64,000 nt of DNA from Steinernema hermaphroditum. Its lineage: Eukaryota; Nematoda; Chromadorea; Rhabditida; Steinernematidae. The stretch covers positions 10,876,012-10,940,011 of the forward strand of contig CM059623.1 in assembly GCA_030435675.1 (NCBI GenBank), written 5' to 3'. The position numbers and the translations under genes are program-made. The stretch's first letter is position 1; every line of letters starts with the position of its first letter. Positions 35,971 to 47,459 of the stretch are shown piece by piece. A model generated the notes under the pieces. That model was given only the letters and a program-made list of their open reading frames with translations. It did no database searches and was not told the origin of the DNA.

Positions 35971-38008
35971 CTAACTCATGTCCATGTCTTCCATGTCGAC
36001 GTCGTCGTCCACTTCTTGAACGACGTAGGATGCAGGAGAATCAGGATTTGTTGAGGCAGAAGAAGTGGAGGTCGTGGCAACGTCGTCATCGGGAAATTCC
36101 ACACTTTCGGGTAGTTCAGGGGGACCATCGTGCACATCGGTGCCATCTTCGATTTCCTGGATTCGGCCGTACATAGAGGGGTCGTCGACGCGGGGGAAGG
36201 CATTCGCTCTGCTGTACAGTACAAGAGCGCCAGGCTTCACGCTGAAAAGAATGAATGATTAGGCGTTATTAGTCATTCAGCGATGTGGTCAGAATGACCT
36301 TCCACACTGCTAATAGAATAATTTCCATACCGATTCAAGAAGGGAAATGCTGGTTCGTTCCTCGCCTGTTTGATGTACTCCTTGGCTTCAGTGCTCAGCG
36401 AAAAGTGCGGTGTGTTAGCTTCTTCCTCTGGGTCAGAAGGCTCTTCAACAAGGACATTGGCGTTTTCAGTGGGTGGTAGTACAGTATCGCCATTCTCCAT
36501 CATTTCTTCATCCGATGACGAGGAGTTAGAGTAAATCCTAAGCGGATACTAATAGTACAGTACACAAGAGCATCGCAACTTACTGTTCATCCAACCTGTG
36601 TTCATCGTTGATATGGAATCTATGGAGCTGACGCTGCAACTTATCTGGACTTACACGGGGACGCTTAACATCGCCGTTGCCAGCAAACCCGTCTGATCCA
36701 AATAAGGGCATATCCTAAAACAGACGGGTCACTTCTTATCGTCACAAGAAGGGGTCTATACACTCCAGGTGGGTTTCTCTACGAATTGCGGAAAAAACAT
36801 GTTCCCGACCTTCCCCGCGAAGGCACACCCAGGCCACCGACGACGACAAAGAACGCGACCGAAGGAAGGTTACTCGCCATCGGCGCAGTATGCGCACAGA
36901 TGGATACAGGGAATACGCCCAACCTAATCGATTATAAACCCTCGACAGTCACTGGACGCGAAATAGCCCAAAAGCGATCAAAAAGAGACCTTTTGAAAGT
37001 TTTGCCATAAAACAAAAAAGAGTGGTGAGACCACAAGGAGCGGTCGTAGAAATCGACCCTCGCTCGTCGGCTGCCTGTTATTTGCCGAAAGAACGAACAG
37101 TCGTCACGTGAACAGAGGTTTCAGGATGATTCACGCGTTTGCAATCCAGCTTTTGACTACAGTTCACATATGTGTAATGCAGTCAATCATCTTGATTGAG
37201 TGCGTCTCCATTCAGAGAGATTTTCGGAAAGTATTACTCACTCTCCATTCCATCAATAATTCAGCACTTATGGAAAAGGAGTATAAGCTAGCTCATTTCC
37301 AAGAAGCACAGCAAGGCGGCGGCGAAAACGTCAGAATATATAAATAACAGTAGTACGCTATTATCTAAATGCCACAAACAACATTCGCTACAAATTGAAA
37401 TTTTAACTGACGTCAAATGGAAGCCATACCAGAAATGAAGCTAAGGAAAGAAGAGAGGGAATGTTATAGCACAGTTCTGAAATGGCAAAACAAGGGAGAG
37501 AATTTCGCCAAACGAGTTTAAGAAGTTATAAAAAACGAAACCCGATTGTGGGTTTATTGCAAATGATCTCTTATCCTTCAAGAAATCCTATGTTCTTCCA
37601 GGACGCTTTAAAACTTAATTGATTATAATTGACTAATTCACAAATTAAAACATCGAAGAAGGAGATGCCCACCAACCGAGAGGAGAAAGGTCATCGCGCT
37701 GATTACGCGACATCAACTGAATAAAGCCCCCATAAAAGTTTGTTTACAAACGAACAGACCACATCGACTTCGATTAGAAACCCACAACACGAGAGAAAAC
37801 ATAATCTGGAGTCAAAACATGGACTCACCGAGTCAGCGTGTCTTTTTCGCGACGCAGCAAAATTGGGCTGCGTGGGAGAAAAACAGTTCCTGAGGAGTTG
37901 TTGATCCTGCTGCGACATGGCTTGCTGGTAGGGTTGCTGCTGACGTCCACAGTTAGGAAACAACGACGCGGCCAAAGAAGTAGACGGATGAAAAGCTCCA
38001 AAAGACAT
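35971..38008 (-). CDS. Acidic nuclear-looking protein, family not recognised
   Basis: Four minus-strand exons join in phase: 38008-37829, 36714-36584, 36537-36331 and 36241-35971, giving 262 residues. The ATG at 38008 follows an acceptor (CTTTTTCAG|GATCG), as expected for trans-splicing. Exon 1 is glutamine-rich (QQQPYQQAMSQQDQQ) and ends SRKRHADS, a possible nuclear localisation signal, followed in exon 2 by DVKRPRVSPDKLQRQLHRFH. Exons 3-4 are acidic and serine-rich, with SNSSSSDEEMM, a short conserved-looking block FPFLNRVKPGALVLYSRAN, and a tail ending DDDVDMEDMDMS. No known domain was identified. The 1.1-kb intron between exons 1 and 2 has no supported exon. If exon 1 is wrong, translation could start at ATG 36711 for a 201-residue form. 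Confidence 0.65.
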
Positions 38009-38379
38009 CGATCCTGAAAAAGCAAGCGCTCAGAACCACCGTCACGGTCTCACTTCCAACGCGCATCGAACCACACGTCTACACAGACTGAGCCCAGTCT
38101 CCGTGTCCGTCTAGGTCGCACTTACCGTCTAGGCATCGTCCTTCTCGAACTTTCCATACGGTTCGAGACACTCTTCAAGTGTGATCAGATCATCTGCCGT
38201 TTGTGTGTTTGTGATCCCTCCATTTCTCGTGCGTTCGGTGTCATATGTGACAGAAAGTTCCCGAAAAGTCGAGGCGCCACGACACGCGGCAGGCACCCCG
38301 TGGCAAGACCGCGCGTACTATGCTTTACTTTATTATTATGTTTGTACTCGTAACAAGGGACAGACAACCCGAAACGTGG

Positions 38380-39966
38380 CTACTTCGCCGCTTGCAGCTG
38401 AAGCTTCCGCTGTCGCACCATCTCCGCCAGCTTCTTGAAGCGTTCCATGCATTGCGCGGGCGTTTTGTTTGGTATACAGCTGGCGACCTTTTCCCAACGT
38501 TCTGGAGTGCCTTTCGGAAAGTGCTGGAGCGCTGCTTCCAGGAGTTTCTGCTCGTTCTGTGTCCATTCGAGCTCCGACTTCTTCGGTTCCGCATCACCCG
38601 CCTCTTCAGATGGCTTCGACAAATCGGCTTTTTTCGTTTGACTTTGCAGGGACACAAGCGAAAAGGTTTCTTCCTGAAATTTCTACTATCGTTACCAACA
38701 GCCCGTTGCCGAATACTCACTTTCTTGCGGAGTTTCTCCATAGCTGAGGTGATATCGTCAACGGAGCGATTCAGTTCTCGCGCGAGATTCTGCCATCTAT
38801 TCGAAGATCCCACGGGATATTTCGTAACGCTTAATTTAACTAATTTTGAGATCTCTTCCTTTGACCACTTTTGACCTTTCGTTGATACTTCTAGAACGAT
38901 TAAATTGTGCCACTGAACCAATGGCAGTACTGCAGTACCTTTCTCAACGGAATTCTGGATTTTCTCAATCAGGTATTTCTCCTCCATTTTAGCATCGTTT
39001 GTGCTTACGGCCTTGATGCCAGTTGCCACCTGGTACACGACAGGCTCCGCAGTGGCCCTCTTTGGCCGAACGAATTCTTCATTTTTGCCATCGGGTTCCT
39101 CGATTTCCTTGGACTTTTTTAGACTCTCCTCGAGGTGACTCTTCAACTCTTTGATCAGAACCCAGCATCCACGAGCCACAACGAACGGGAGAAGGTCGAA
39201 GAACTTTGGTTTGAAGGCGTCTAGCACATTGCCTTCTTCTTCTTCTGCCACGGCACCCTTCTTTTTATCCTTTCGCTTTTTCTTATTCACCTTCTGAAAA
39301 ACAATGCATTCAAGTTTGAAAAACAACATGAAGTGGCGTTACCGTGACAAGCGTTTTCTCGAAATACGAGCCCCACAGCGTCAGATAGTGTCCAATGGTA
39401 AAAACGAGGGACAAAACGACGATGGTTTCAGTGTAATTCAACTTCCTGGCGCGTCGAAAGTAGTAGATCGGCTGGCGCCAGTCAGGAAGCCCGAATTCTA
39501 GCACATTATCGTACTTCTCACGGCTTTCTTTATTCTTCAAAGTGTCGTAGATTGCGGCTACTTTTCGGAACTGCTCAGCTGCATCTGGAGCGTCGTTTCT
39601 ATCGGGGTGATACTCCAAGCTGAGGCGCCGGTAGGCCTTCTTGATCTGGCTAAGACTGGCGGTCTAAATGAGAATTACGTAAAGGGACATGGAAAATAAA
39701 CCGCTGAAAACCCTCGCCCACTCATAATCAATGGAGAAATCCGAATAAAACCACACAGAATAAGATCGTTTCCAGATGTACAACCAATTTCAAGAAAAAC
39801 AAACCTGTTCGATTCCGAAAAACTCGTAGAAATTTGCGTTAACTTCTTCGACCAAGTCATAGAGCGCGAGATCGTCGAGCGAGAACGCCCCGGCCAGCTG
39901 CCATAGGCACGCAACGACAAGTAGGGAGGGGAGGATTCGACGGCTCCTCATCTGATCTCCATCCAT
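38380..39966 (-). CDS. DNAJC1-like ER J-domain protein with two SANT domains
   Basis: An ER membrane co-chaperone that recruits BiP through a luminal J domain and has cytosolic SANT repeats. Minus-strand exons 39966-39805, 39663-39343, 39293-38721 and 38673-38380 give 449 residues. An N-terminal signal peptide (LPSLLVVACLWQLAGAFS) precedes the J domain (YEFFGIEQTASLSQIKKAYR and the HPD motif in EYHPDRND). A transmembrane segment follows (IVVLSLVFTIGHYLTLWG), then a lysine-rich stretch. The first SANT domain starts KWSKEEISKLVKLSVTKYP and the second starts LEWTQNEQKLLEAALQHFP, with the family order and spacing of DNAJC1/MTJ1. Start choice is open: ATG 39966 (MDGDQ) or ATG 39951 (MRSRR). The second lies directly before the signal peptide and overlaps the stop of a short upstream frame. 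Confidence 0.9.
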
Positions 39967-40019
39967 GAACGCCTCCTGCGTCGCGGCGTCAAAGTGGGTC
40001 GACGGGATTTCAGACACAT
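39948..40019 (-). promoter_or_regulatory. Upstream open reading frame of the DNAJC1-like gene
   Basis: Two bases after an acceptor (TTTGCAG|AC) lies ATG 40019, opening a 23-codon frame that ends TGA at 39950-39948. The stop overlaps the ATG at 39951 as ATGA. If the transcript is trans-spliced at 40022/40021, this ATG is the first one reached, so the main protein would need leaky scanning or reinitiation. Confidence 0.45.
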
Positions 40020-40609
40020 GTCTGCAAACGAGAGATTAGTCGCAGCAGGAGCGGTCTCGAGACGATGTCATTTAGGCGTAAGGCTTCGTCGCGGTCGGGT
40101 CGATCTTGCCTTTTGTACTTTGGAACTTTGATTATTGACACATTTCCCACGCGTTCAGCTGCTTGCCGGCGTTTTTCTGTGTTTCGCGTATATATTGCGT
40201 GATGGTTTTGAAAAGTTACCCATGAAAGATGAAATTTTAGCAGAAAACTGTGATACAATAAAAGAACTATTGTAATTCAGGTGAAGTTTTCGTTAAGTTA
40301 AGGATTTGTCAGCTTCTTCTTGTATGTTTTTGCTGGTAATCGATCTCTTTGAAGCATTCTACATTGTCATCATTATGGACATTCCTGCATGTTGCTAAAA
40401 AGGAGTTTTAAGGTGTTTCCATGGTAATGACACATTTTAAATTAGGAAAGCTCCTCTTGTTGGCCCTTGTAAACTTTAGAACGAGAGGTTATTTCAAGAG
40501 AACGTTGCAAGACTGGATAATCTTCGCAATGTTTCGATTACTGTGGTCTCCGCGAACATGTAACGTGCTATGACCATTCTGCGCCACATAATTTCTTCTT
40601 TTGTTTCAG

Positions 40610-41669
40610 ATGGAGACGTGTCCTAACCTCCAAGAATGGCTCTGGACCGACGACATGCTCCTGAGGACGCCTTCACGCCTGGCCGGAATGACAGAGAAAG
40701 AAGAGCAGTCCGAAAGAGTAAACGGAATCAAAGTGCTCATGGAAGTCGGCACGAGCCTCAAACTGTAACCAAGTCCTCCTTTCTCGGCTGACTGTTTCGA
40801 TTTAGAAGCGCAAATCCAACACTGGCGACAGCATGCGTGTATTTCCACCGGTTCTACCTCTGCCATAGTTTTAGAGAGTTCGAAAGCTCAGTAAGCGTAC
40901 ACAGACCTCAAGAATGCTAGTGAATGTGCGCCGTTTCAGACTACCGCCCTCGGTTGCCTGTTTCTGGCCGGTAAAGTGGAAGAAACTCCCAAGAAGTGCA
41001 AGGATTTGGTGTACAGAGCCATGGAAAGGCACCCCAAGATCTTTAATTATCGACCTGAGAAGTTGATGGTGAGCTCATTGTTCAAGATATCCCTTAAAAG
41101 ATTAATCTTAGGAAGATGTCATGGGCCTAGAAAGAGTCATTCTCCAAACAATGAAGTTCGATCTGTCCGTCGAACATCCATACAAGTATCTCCTCCGATA
41201 CGCGAAGATATTCCTCATTGAGAAGGATGTCATGGGTAAAGTCGTGCAAACTGCTTGGACCTTCGCGAATGACGCCAACTCGACCACCTTGTGCGTTCTC
41301 TGGGAGCCAGAAGTCAGTTTGTTTTCCCCAAGAACCGGCTAGTAATGACACATTCAGATCGTGGCGATAGCTCTCCTCTACATGTCGTTCAAAATGCTGA
41401 AAACCGAAAATCTGGCTTGGAAGAACCAGAGTGAGGAACGTTACTGGTGGGATGATCTGGTCGTTGGCCTGTCAGTCGACATGATGGAGAGGATTTGCCA
41501 CAAGCTTCTCGACTTCTACTCATTCAAGAAGCAAATCGAAACGCCGTCAGCGGTTACAAATGGGAGGACGTCGACGTCCGGATCACCAGCCACACCCAAG
41601 ATGGAAAATGGCTTCAACAACAGTTCAGTATCCTCGAGTTCGTCAGGCCGTCGTTCACAGTTGCATTAG
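40610..41669 (+). CDS. ccnk-1: Cyclin K
   Basis: Partner of CDK12/CDK13, which phosphorylates the RNA polymerase II tail during elongation in the nucleus. Exons 40610-40764, 40806-40890, 40940-41068, 41112-41312 and 41358-41669 give 293 residues. The ATG follows an acceptor with no spacer (TTGTTTCAG|ATG), which fits trans-splicing. Features match cyclin K in order: [92 protein letters not shown]. The tail is short and serine-rich, without the long proline-rich region of the human protein. It is divergent from the DNAJC1-like gene, with about 640 bp between the two starts. Confidence 0.93.
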
Positions 41670-42612
41670 AAGTTCAGAAGAGGTCGTTTACACGGGTCCC
41701 AAGCATGAGTTGTTGTCGATATTCCACATTTATTGTTATGTATAGATTTGCTGGCTGCTGAATGACTTTTAAATATATGGTCTGGTCAATTTCTTGTCTC
41801 GAGTGTTTGGTTGTTGCTTACCTCTCGGATTTACTTTGGAATGCCGGTCCGATCTGCAGTCGCTAGGCGGTGAGCCTCCGCCCCCGCCGAGGGCGATCGC
41901 GGCATTGATCGGCTTTTTGTTGGATCGTCGTGTTTAGATTGGTGCTTAAGATCAGGATTTGATTGTCTAGACGTAAATTCTATCTTGTCTAGACTGAATG
42001 GTGCTTTAATTCGGTCTCGTCAGGTTTCTGTGTGGGTTAGTCCTTTTTCTCCTTGCCACTGTACTATACTGTCTCTACAGTATCTTGGTTTCGCCTCCAA
42101 TTCCACTGTCGGGTTACGGTAATGGTCATTCATAAGCGCCGTTCCCTAAAAGTTAGGTAGTATCAGAAATGCGCTTGTAGTGGCTAGTAGCGCATAGCAT
42201 CTCTATTACAACGCGAGCATCCGTCACCTGCTGTTTCTGTTACCGCAGTGCCGTTGATCGCCGACGCTCTTCTGCACTCCTGCGCCTACTTTTCGGCCAA
42301 ACGCCGGAGGCGCTTCGCCGCTTCGTACAAGAATGGCAACACTTCGTTGCGCGCGCTGACTCAGTGCCGCGTCACCCTCGGTTCCCGCAATTGTTGTTAG
42401 ATTCGCGGGCGAAGGCTCAAGCGGCTGCCTTGTGATATATCTCCGTCTTCTTTCGCCTGGCTAATTAATCGATATCGTGGCGCGTCCGAACTGTGCGCTG
42501 ACCGCAGAGCCACATATATTATAGTGTACAGTAAATAAACAAACACGTCGTTTCAGGTAGTCTTCCAGCCAGGTCCAGCGCGCAGCAGGCTTTGGACTTC
42601 TTCGGCGGCGCC
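41670..42612. other. Intergenic and 5' region of pat-4
   Basis: Contains two GTCTAGAC motifs (41967 and about 41995), a GC-rich patch (42240-42440), and an acceptor TCGTTTCAG at 42556 that begins the pat-4 leader. No additional gene was seen. Confidence 0.5.
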
Positions 42613-44685
42613 ATGTCTATCGCCTCTCACTACCATGCGCACAAGCCGAACGTCCCCATCATCATGGAGGACGTTTTCGGATGGGTGCGCGAGGGAAACG
42701 CCTTCCAAGTGCGCGTGTGGCTCGACGACACCGAGCACGACCTAAACATTGGGTGAGTTTGTTGCAAATGGCCTCCTCAGACAGTGTGCAGTCTAATCTA
42801 CACCATTGTAAGGCCTAAAAATACGTCTTCTATGAAATTTGCACAGTCTGGACACTACTAGACTGTCTCGATTGACTCGATAGATGCTTAGACGAATGCC
42901 ATGTTTAGACGAACTTTTGCTGAAAGATAGACTAAACACACATTTTAGACATATTTTGTTTTACGTATCCTGTGCATGACAGATTTTTTCATTTCAGAGA
43001 TGATCACGCCTTCTCGCTGCTTCACTGGGCCGCCAAAGAAGGACATTCAACCATTGTCGACATGCTTCTTGCCAGAGGAGCCCGTGTCAATGTCACAAAC
43101 ATGGGAGACGACACACCTCTTCATTTGGCTGCATCGCATGGACACAGACCTATTGTCCTGGTTAGATCTGCACTTCTTTGTTTGTTTTCTTCAATCTGGC
43201 GTATTCAGAAGCTGATAAACAGAAAAGCAGATGTGAATCCGACAAATGAACACGGAATGACGCCTCTCCATTATGCCTGCTTCTGGGGTTACGAACAGAT
43301 CGCCGAGGATCTCATCAGGGCAGGAGCTGTGGTCATGATGTGCAACAAGCGTGGAAAGACGCCGTTGGACGTGGCGACAAGAAATTTCACGCAATACATA
43401 GAATGTAAGTCGATTACCAAGTCTCTTTTCTGCATAAGAAGTACGAAAAATCCATTCTCATGATGCCCAAATTGACTGACTTAGTTCAACGGCATGTATG
43501 GTATGTACTCCAAGCACTAACTTGTCTTCAACTTCAGCTATTGCGATGGACTGCGGCCAGGACGTGTCGCGTCGACTCGCCTACAGAGACGAAACCTGGA
43601 AGGGCACAAAATCGCGAACACGGGATGCCACGCTCTCCCGCTACACCGGCGTCGACATGCGCTCTCTGCAACTCGGCAAAGTCATCGCCCAGTCCCACAC
43701 GGGCACCCTCATGCGCGGCCGATGGCAAGACTACGATGTCGTCGCCAGAATCCTCAACGTCCGCGAAGTGACACCGAGGATATCGCGCGACTTTCAGACA
43801 GAGTTCCCGGCGCTCCGCATCTTTGCCCACGCCAACATCAATCCCGTCCTGGCGTGCTGCAACCAGCCGCCGGACTTGCTCGTCATCAGCCAGTTCATGC
43901 CCTACGGATCGCTCTACAACGTTCTTCATGAGCAGTCGGGTAGGAGCCATATGAAGAAGCTGGGAAACAAGCTTTTCCAGAACTCGTCATTGATCACACG
44001 CAGGCGATGAAGTTCGCCGTCGATGTGGCGCGTGGGATGAACTTCCTACACTCTTTGGATCCCCTCATCCAGCGATATTATCTCAGTTCGAAGCATGTTG
44101 TCGTTGACGAGGAACTGAGCGCCAAGCTCTCGATGGCCGACACGAAGTTCTCATTCCAGGAGATCGGACGACTGTATTCGCCAGCATGGATGTCGCCCGA
44201 AGGTAAGGAGACACTGTAATCAACAGATGTGATGGGGTAGCCCTTCAAAAGGACAATCATAATGGAGTAGTTCATATGAATGGAACAGTAGCTCTATGCA
44301 CTTCTTTTTTTCCAATAGGGAGTTCGGTGATAAACCGGCTAATTTACCCTGTTTTAGCTATGCAAAAAGCGCCGAAGCACTCGAACATCCGCGCCTCGGA
44401 CATGTGGAGTTTCGGCATTCTCCTCTGGGAGCTGTGCACGAGAGAAGTGCCCTTCTCCGACCTTTCTCCCATGGAGGCTGGCATGAAGGTGAGCTTCCTG
44501 TGTTCTGGAAGCTCTTAATCTCATATTCTCCCGTTTAGATCGCTCTGGAAGGCCTTCGAGTGACGATTCCTCCCGGAATCTCGCGCAACATGAGTCGCAT
44601 GATCAACATCTGCCTGAACGAAGACCCCGGCCGTCGTCCCAACTTCGATCAGATCATCCCTATCCTCGACCGAATGGCCCAATAG
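42613..44685 (+). CDS. pat-4: Integrin-linked kinase (pseudokinase)
   Basis: An adaptor at integrin attachment sites in muscle, binding PINCH through ankyrin repeats and parvin and kindlin-type partners through its kinase-like domain. Exons 42613-42752, 42998-43160, 43209-43404, 43538-43939, 43981-44202, 44358-44488 and 44539-44685 join in phase to 466 residues, the length I recall for C. elegans PAT-4. Ankyrin repeats: [61 protein letters not shown]. In the kinase-like half, the position of the ATP-site lysine reads DVVARIL (arginine). The catalytic loop lacks HRD ([13 protein letters not shown]), and DFG is replaced by MADTKFS. The substrate-side motifs ([24 protein letters not shown]) are kept. 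An acceptor at 42556 precedes a 56-base leader. Confidence 0.97.
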
Positions 44686-44915
44686 ACCATGTAACCCTAA
44701 CCAACACCTTTTGCTCATCTTCCGATTCTTTTCTAAGCCAAAGCCTCTCTCTTCGCTATCGTAACCCTTCTGTAAATACTCGAACTGCGGTGCCTCCGAA
44801 ATCGCCCCTCCCTACCGTAGCCTACTCACTGCATTTCCAGATGCCATTTTCGTATGCCTTCGCTTCTTCTCTTATTTGTACACACTGCCGTACGCTAGAC
44901 GCCTTGACCCTAATT

Positions 44916-44921
44916 AATAAA
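44916..44921 (+). terminator. Probable polyadenylation signal of pat-4
   Basis: AATAAA 231 bp after the pat-4 stop, in an A/T-rich setting, and about 190 bp before the next gene's start codon. Confidence 0.5.
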
Positions 44922-45109
44922 TTTTTATTAAACCAAGATCGGGAAGTTCGTCCTCGTCGCGAACGCCGCCGTTGTCAGATACGTATTTGGAACACCCACG
45001 ACCACCCACAGCGGGTCCTCGTGTCTTGTCTAAACAACCGGTCGCGGCTATCGACGTGGCGCGCCACATTCGCTCCAAACGTAGCCCAGGACGCCTCTAA
45101 TCGTGTACG

Positions 45110-47124
45110 ATGTTGCAGGACGAAGCCTCGGGCGCGGCCAGTCCAAGCAAGAAGCCAGAAGCCGACCACGTCGCCGTTGCCGCAGAGGAGCCCATGCTTC
45201 CGTTCCAGAAGAGAGACATCGACGCTGCTTCGGCGCCACCGGTTCATCTCCTCGGAGTCGACATCACGAGATGGTGAGTTGAGAGAAAGTCGGGAACTGA
45301 GCTGAAATGCGCCTTCAGGAAGCCGTGGAAGCAATTCGTCGCGCTCTCGTCGGCCGTCTTCGTCCTCTACATCGGCTACGGATACTGTCAGGAGCTGCTC
45401 TTTCGTCTCGACGGCATGAAACCCTTTGGCGCCTATCTTACGCTCATTCAGTTCTGGATCTACGCGATTCTCGCCTACGGCGAGCGCTCCATTTCACATG
45501 AAAAGGGCAGAAAGTGAGTTATCTTCTAGAGAAATTCGGGGGCGAGTATCCGTAAACGAGAGACTACCGTAGTACGTCTATGATCTGTGCCTGGATTTTG
45601 ATCGTAGACGGTGATCATCAGAAGTACAGGCTATCAAAACATAACGTACAGATGTTTTCCATATGATAAAGTATTGTGGAAAACATAATAAAATGAGCAG
45701 CGAATGCGCACTTTTTAAAGATCACTGGAAAGTGAAAAGGTGTGCTCTCTTACATACCGTAATTAATATCAGGTGAAGTGGAAGTACGGCAAACGATATC
45801 CAATTATACAAATCATTCAGTGTATTTAGATCCAGATCCATGGTCTGTTTATGATTCTTAGCGTCTTATGTCTCATCAAAAAGACAAGTTTCTCAGTTTT
45901 GGCTCAGGTTACACCTCCCAAAATGTAACTTAATCCATCTAGCCTTATCTGCTCAAAGCTCAAACAATCCAGCAATGGCGTCATAGACTAGTCTAGAGAT
46001 AGCACAACTCAAAACACAAATCTCATGCATTACGGTAGTTATCCGATTGATTCATATGCTTTCAGAATCCCGTTCAAGACCTACGTCCAACTAGCCTTCT
46101 ACACCGTGGGCACGATGGTCCTCTCGAACGCCTCGGTCGGCTATCTCAACTACCCGACTCAAGTGATCTTTAAATGCTGCAAACTCATTCCCGTGATGAT
46201 CGGTGGCATGCTGATCCAAGGAAAGCGATACGGACTGCTGGACTTCGCCGCTGTCCTGCTGATGACTCTCGGATTGACGATTTTCTCCTACGGGGACATG
46301 AAAGCGGCGCCTAACTACGACTGGCGAGGATATCTTATGATCTCGGGAGCGCTGGTCGCCGACGCCGTCATCGGGAACGTGCAGGAGAAGGCGATGAAGG
46401 GCTACAAGGCTGGGAACAACGAAGTAGTACTGTACTCCTATTCGCTGGGATCGCTCTATCTTCTTTTTGGAACCGTCGTCAGTGGAGAGTTCTGGAACGC
46501 TTTTTGGTTTTTTTTGGAGGTAAGAATAGTAGACAGCACTGTGAGTACAGGTCGAAGTCAGACAGAAGCTGTCTACTTTGGCAAAGTTTGTCTGTACGTA
46601 GACACTGATAAGTCGCGAATGATTTTTTGAGGCAGCCTGTAATCAGATGCAGACAGCTAGACATTCCACCGCTCCAACACAGCCAGACTTCGAGACATGT
46701 GGGCTTTATTTTCCATGCAGTTCACGTGATCTCGCGTGTAATCCTCTTAAATGCCTTGATGGTGCCCCTTTGTGTATGTTTATGTAACCTTTGCCCTTTT
46801 CAGCACCCCCTGCAAACGTACGGCTACTCCCTGATCTTCAGTGTGCTCGGCTACCTCGGCGTCAACGTGGTCCTCACACTCGTCAGGACCACCGGTGCTC
46901 TCACCGCCGTTACCGTAACCACTCTGAGGAAAGCGGTGACCATCGCGCTCTCCTTCCTTCTCTTCTCGAAACCGTTCGTCGCATCGTACGCTGTCGGCGG
47001 AGCCATCGTCCTCTTCGGTATCTACATCAACCTTTACGCAAAGAATCGGGCCGCCTTCGACGCGAAGATCCGCGCCCTTCTCGGAAAACGGGGCGTCTAC
47101 AAGTCGCAGGCGATGAGCGTGTAA
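45110..47124 (+). CDS. pst-2: PAPS transporter (SLC35B3 type)
   Basis: A multi-pass Golgi carrier of 3'-phosphoadenosine 5'-phosphosulfate, the sulfate donor for glycan and protein sulfation. Exons 45110-45273, 45319-45513, 46066-46519 and 46804-47124 give 377 residues. After a hydrophilic N-terminus come about ten hydrophobic segments. Diagnostic blocks: YIGYGYCQELLF, NASVGYLNYPTQVIFKCCKL, IPVMIGGMLIQGKRYGLLDF, ADAVIGNVQEKAMKGYKAG, and VTVTTLRKAVTIALSFLLF near the end. These match SLC35B3/PST-2 better than SLC35B2/PST-1, from memory. The C-terminus reads YKSQAMSV. Introns 2 and 3 (552 and 284 bp) are longer than average and carry GTCTAC/TAGAC-type repeat sequence. The gene is tail to tail with rcn-1. 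Confidence 0.93.
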
Positions 47125-47212
47125 TCTTTTATTAAGTTGCCTTCTTGTTCGAATGATCTGTGATAAGCGCTGGCGGCCGAAAGGGACTCAAACGCGGCGC
47201 CCGCGAACAACC

Positions 47213-47218
47213 AATAAA
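47213..47218 (+). terminator. Probable polyadenylation signal of pst-2
   Basis: AATAAA about 90 bp after the pst-2 stop codon, just before an A/T-rich stretch. Spacing is typical of nematode 3' ends. Confidence 0.55.
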
Positions 47219-47459
47219 TAATATTCAAGATGTGTCAAGATAAAAAATTAGGGTTTGAAGACGATGTCTGAGTTGGTCTAGTCTATAGACTCTAGATAAC
47301 AGTGCGAACGACCAGTTCAAGTAGGTTTTGTCTAAAAAAAGTCTTCAGACATTGTTTCAAAATTCAAACTTTTTTATGTTGGCACTCCCTTTGCAGAGCA
47401 GGGTGTAAAGCCATCATCGTTGAGGGTACGGTAGAGGATATGGGGGCGATAGGGTTCTT

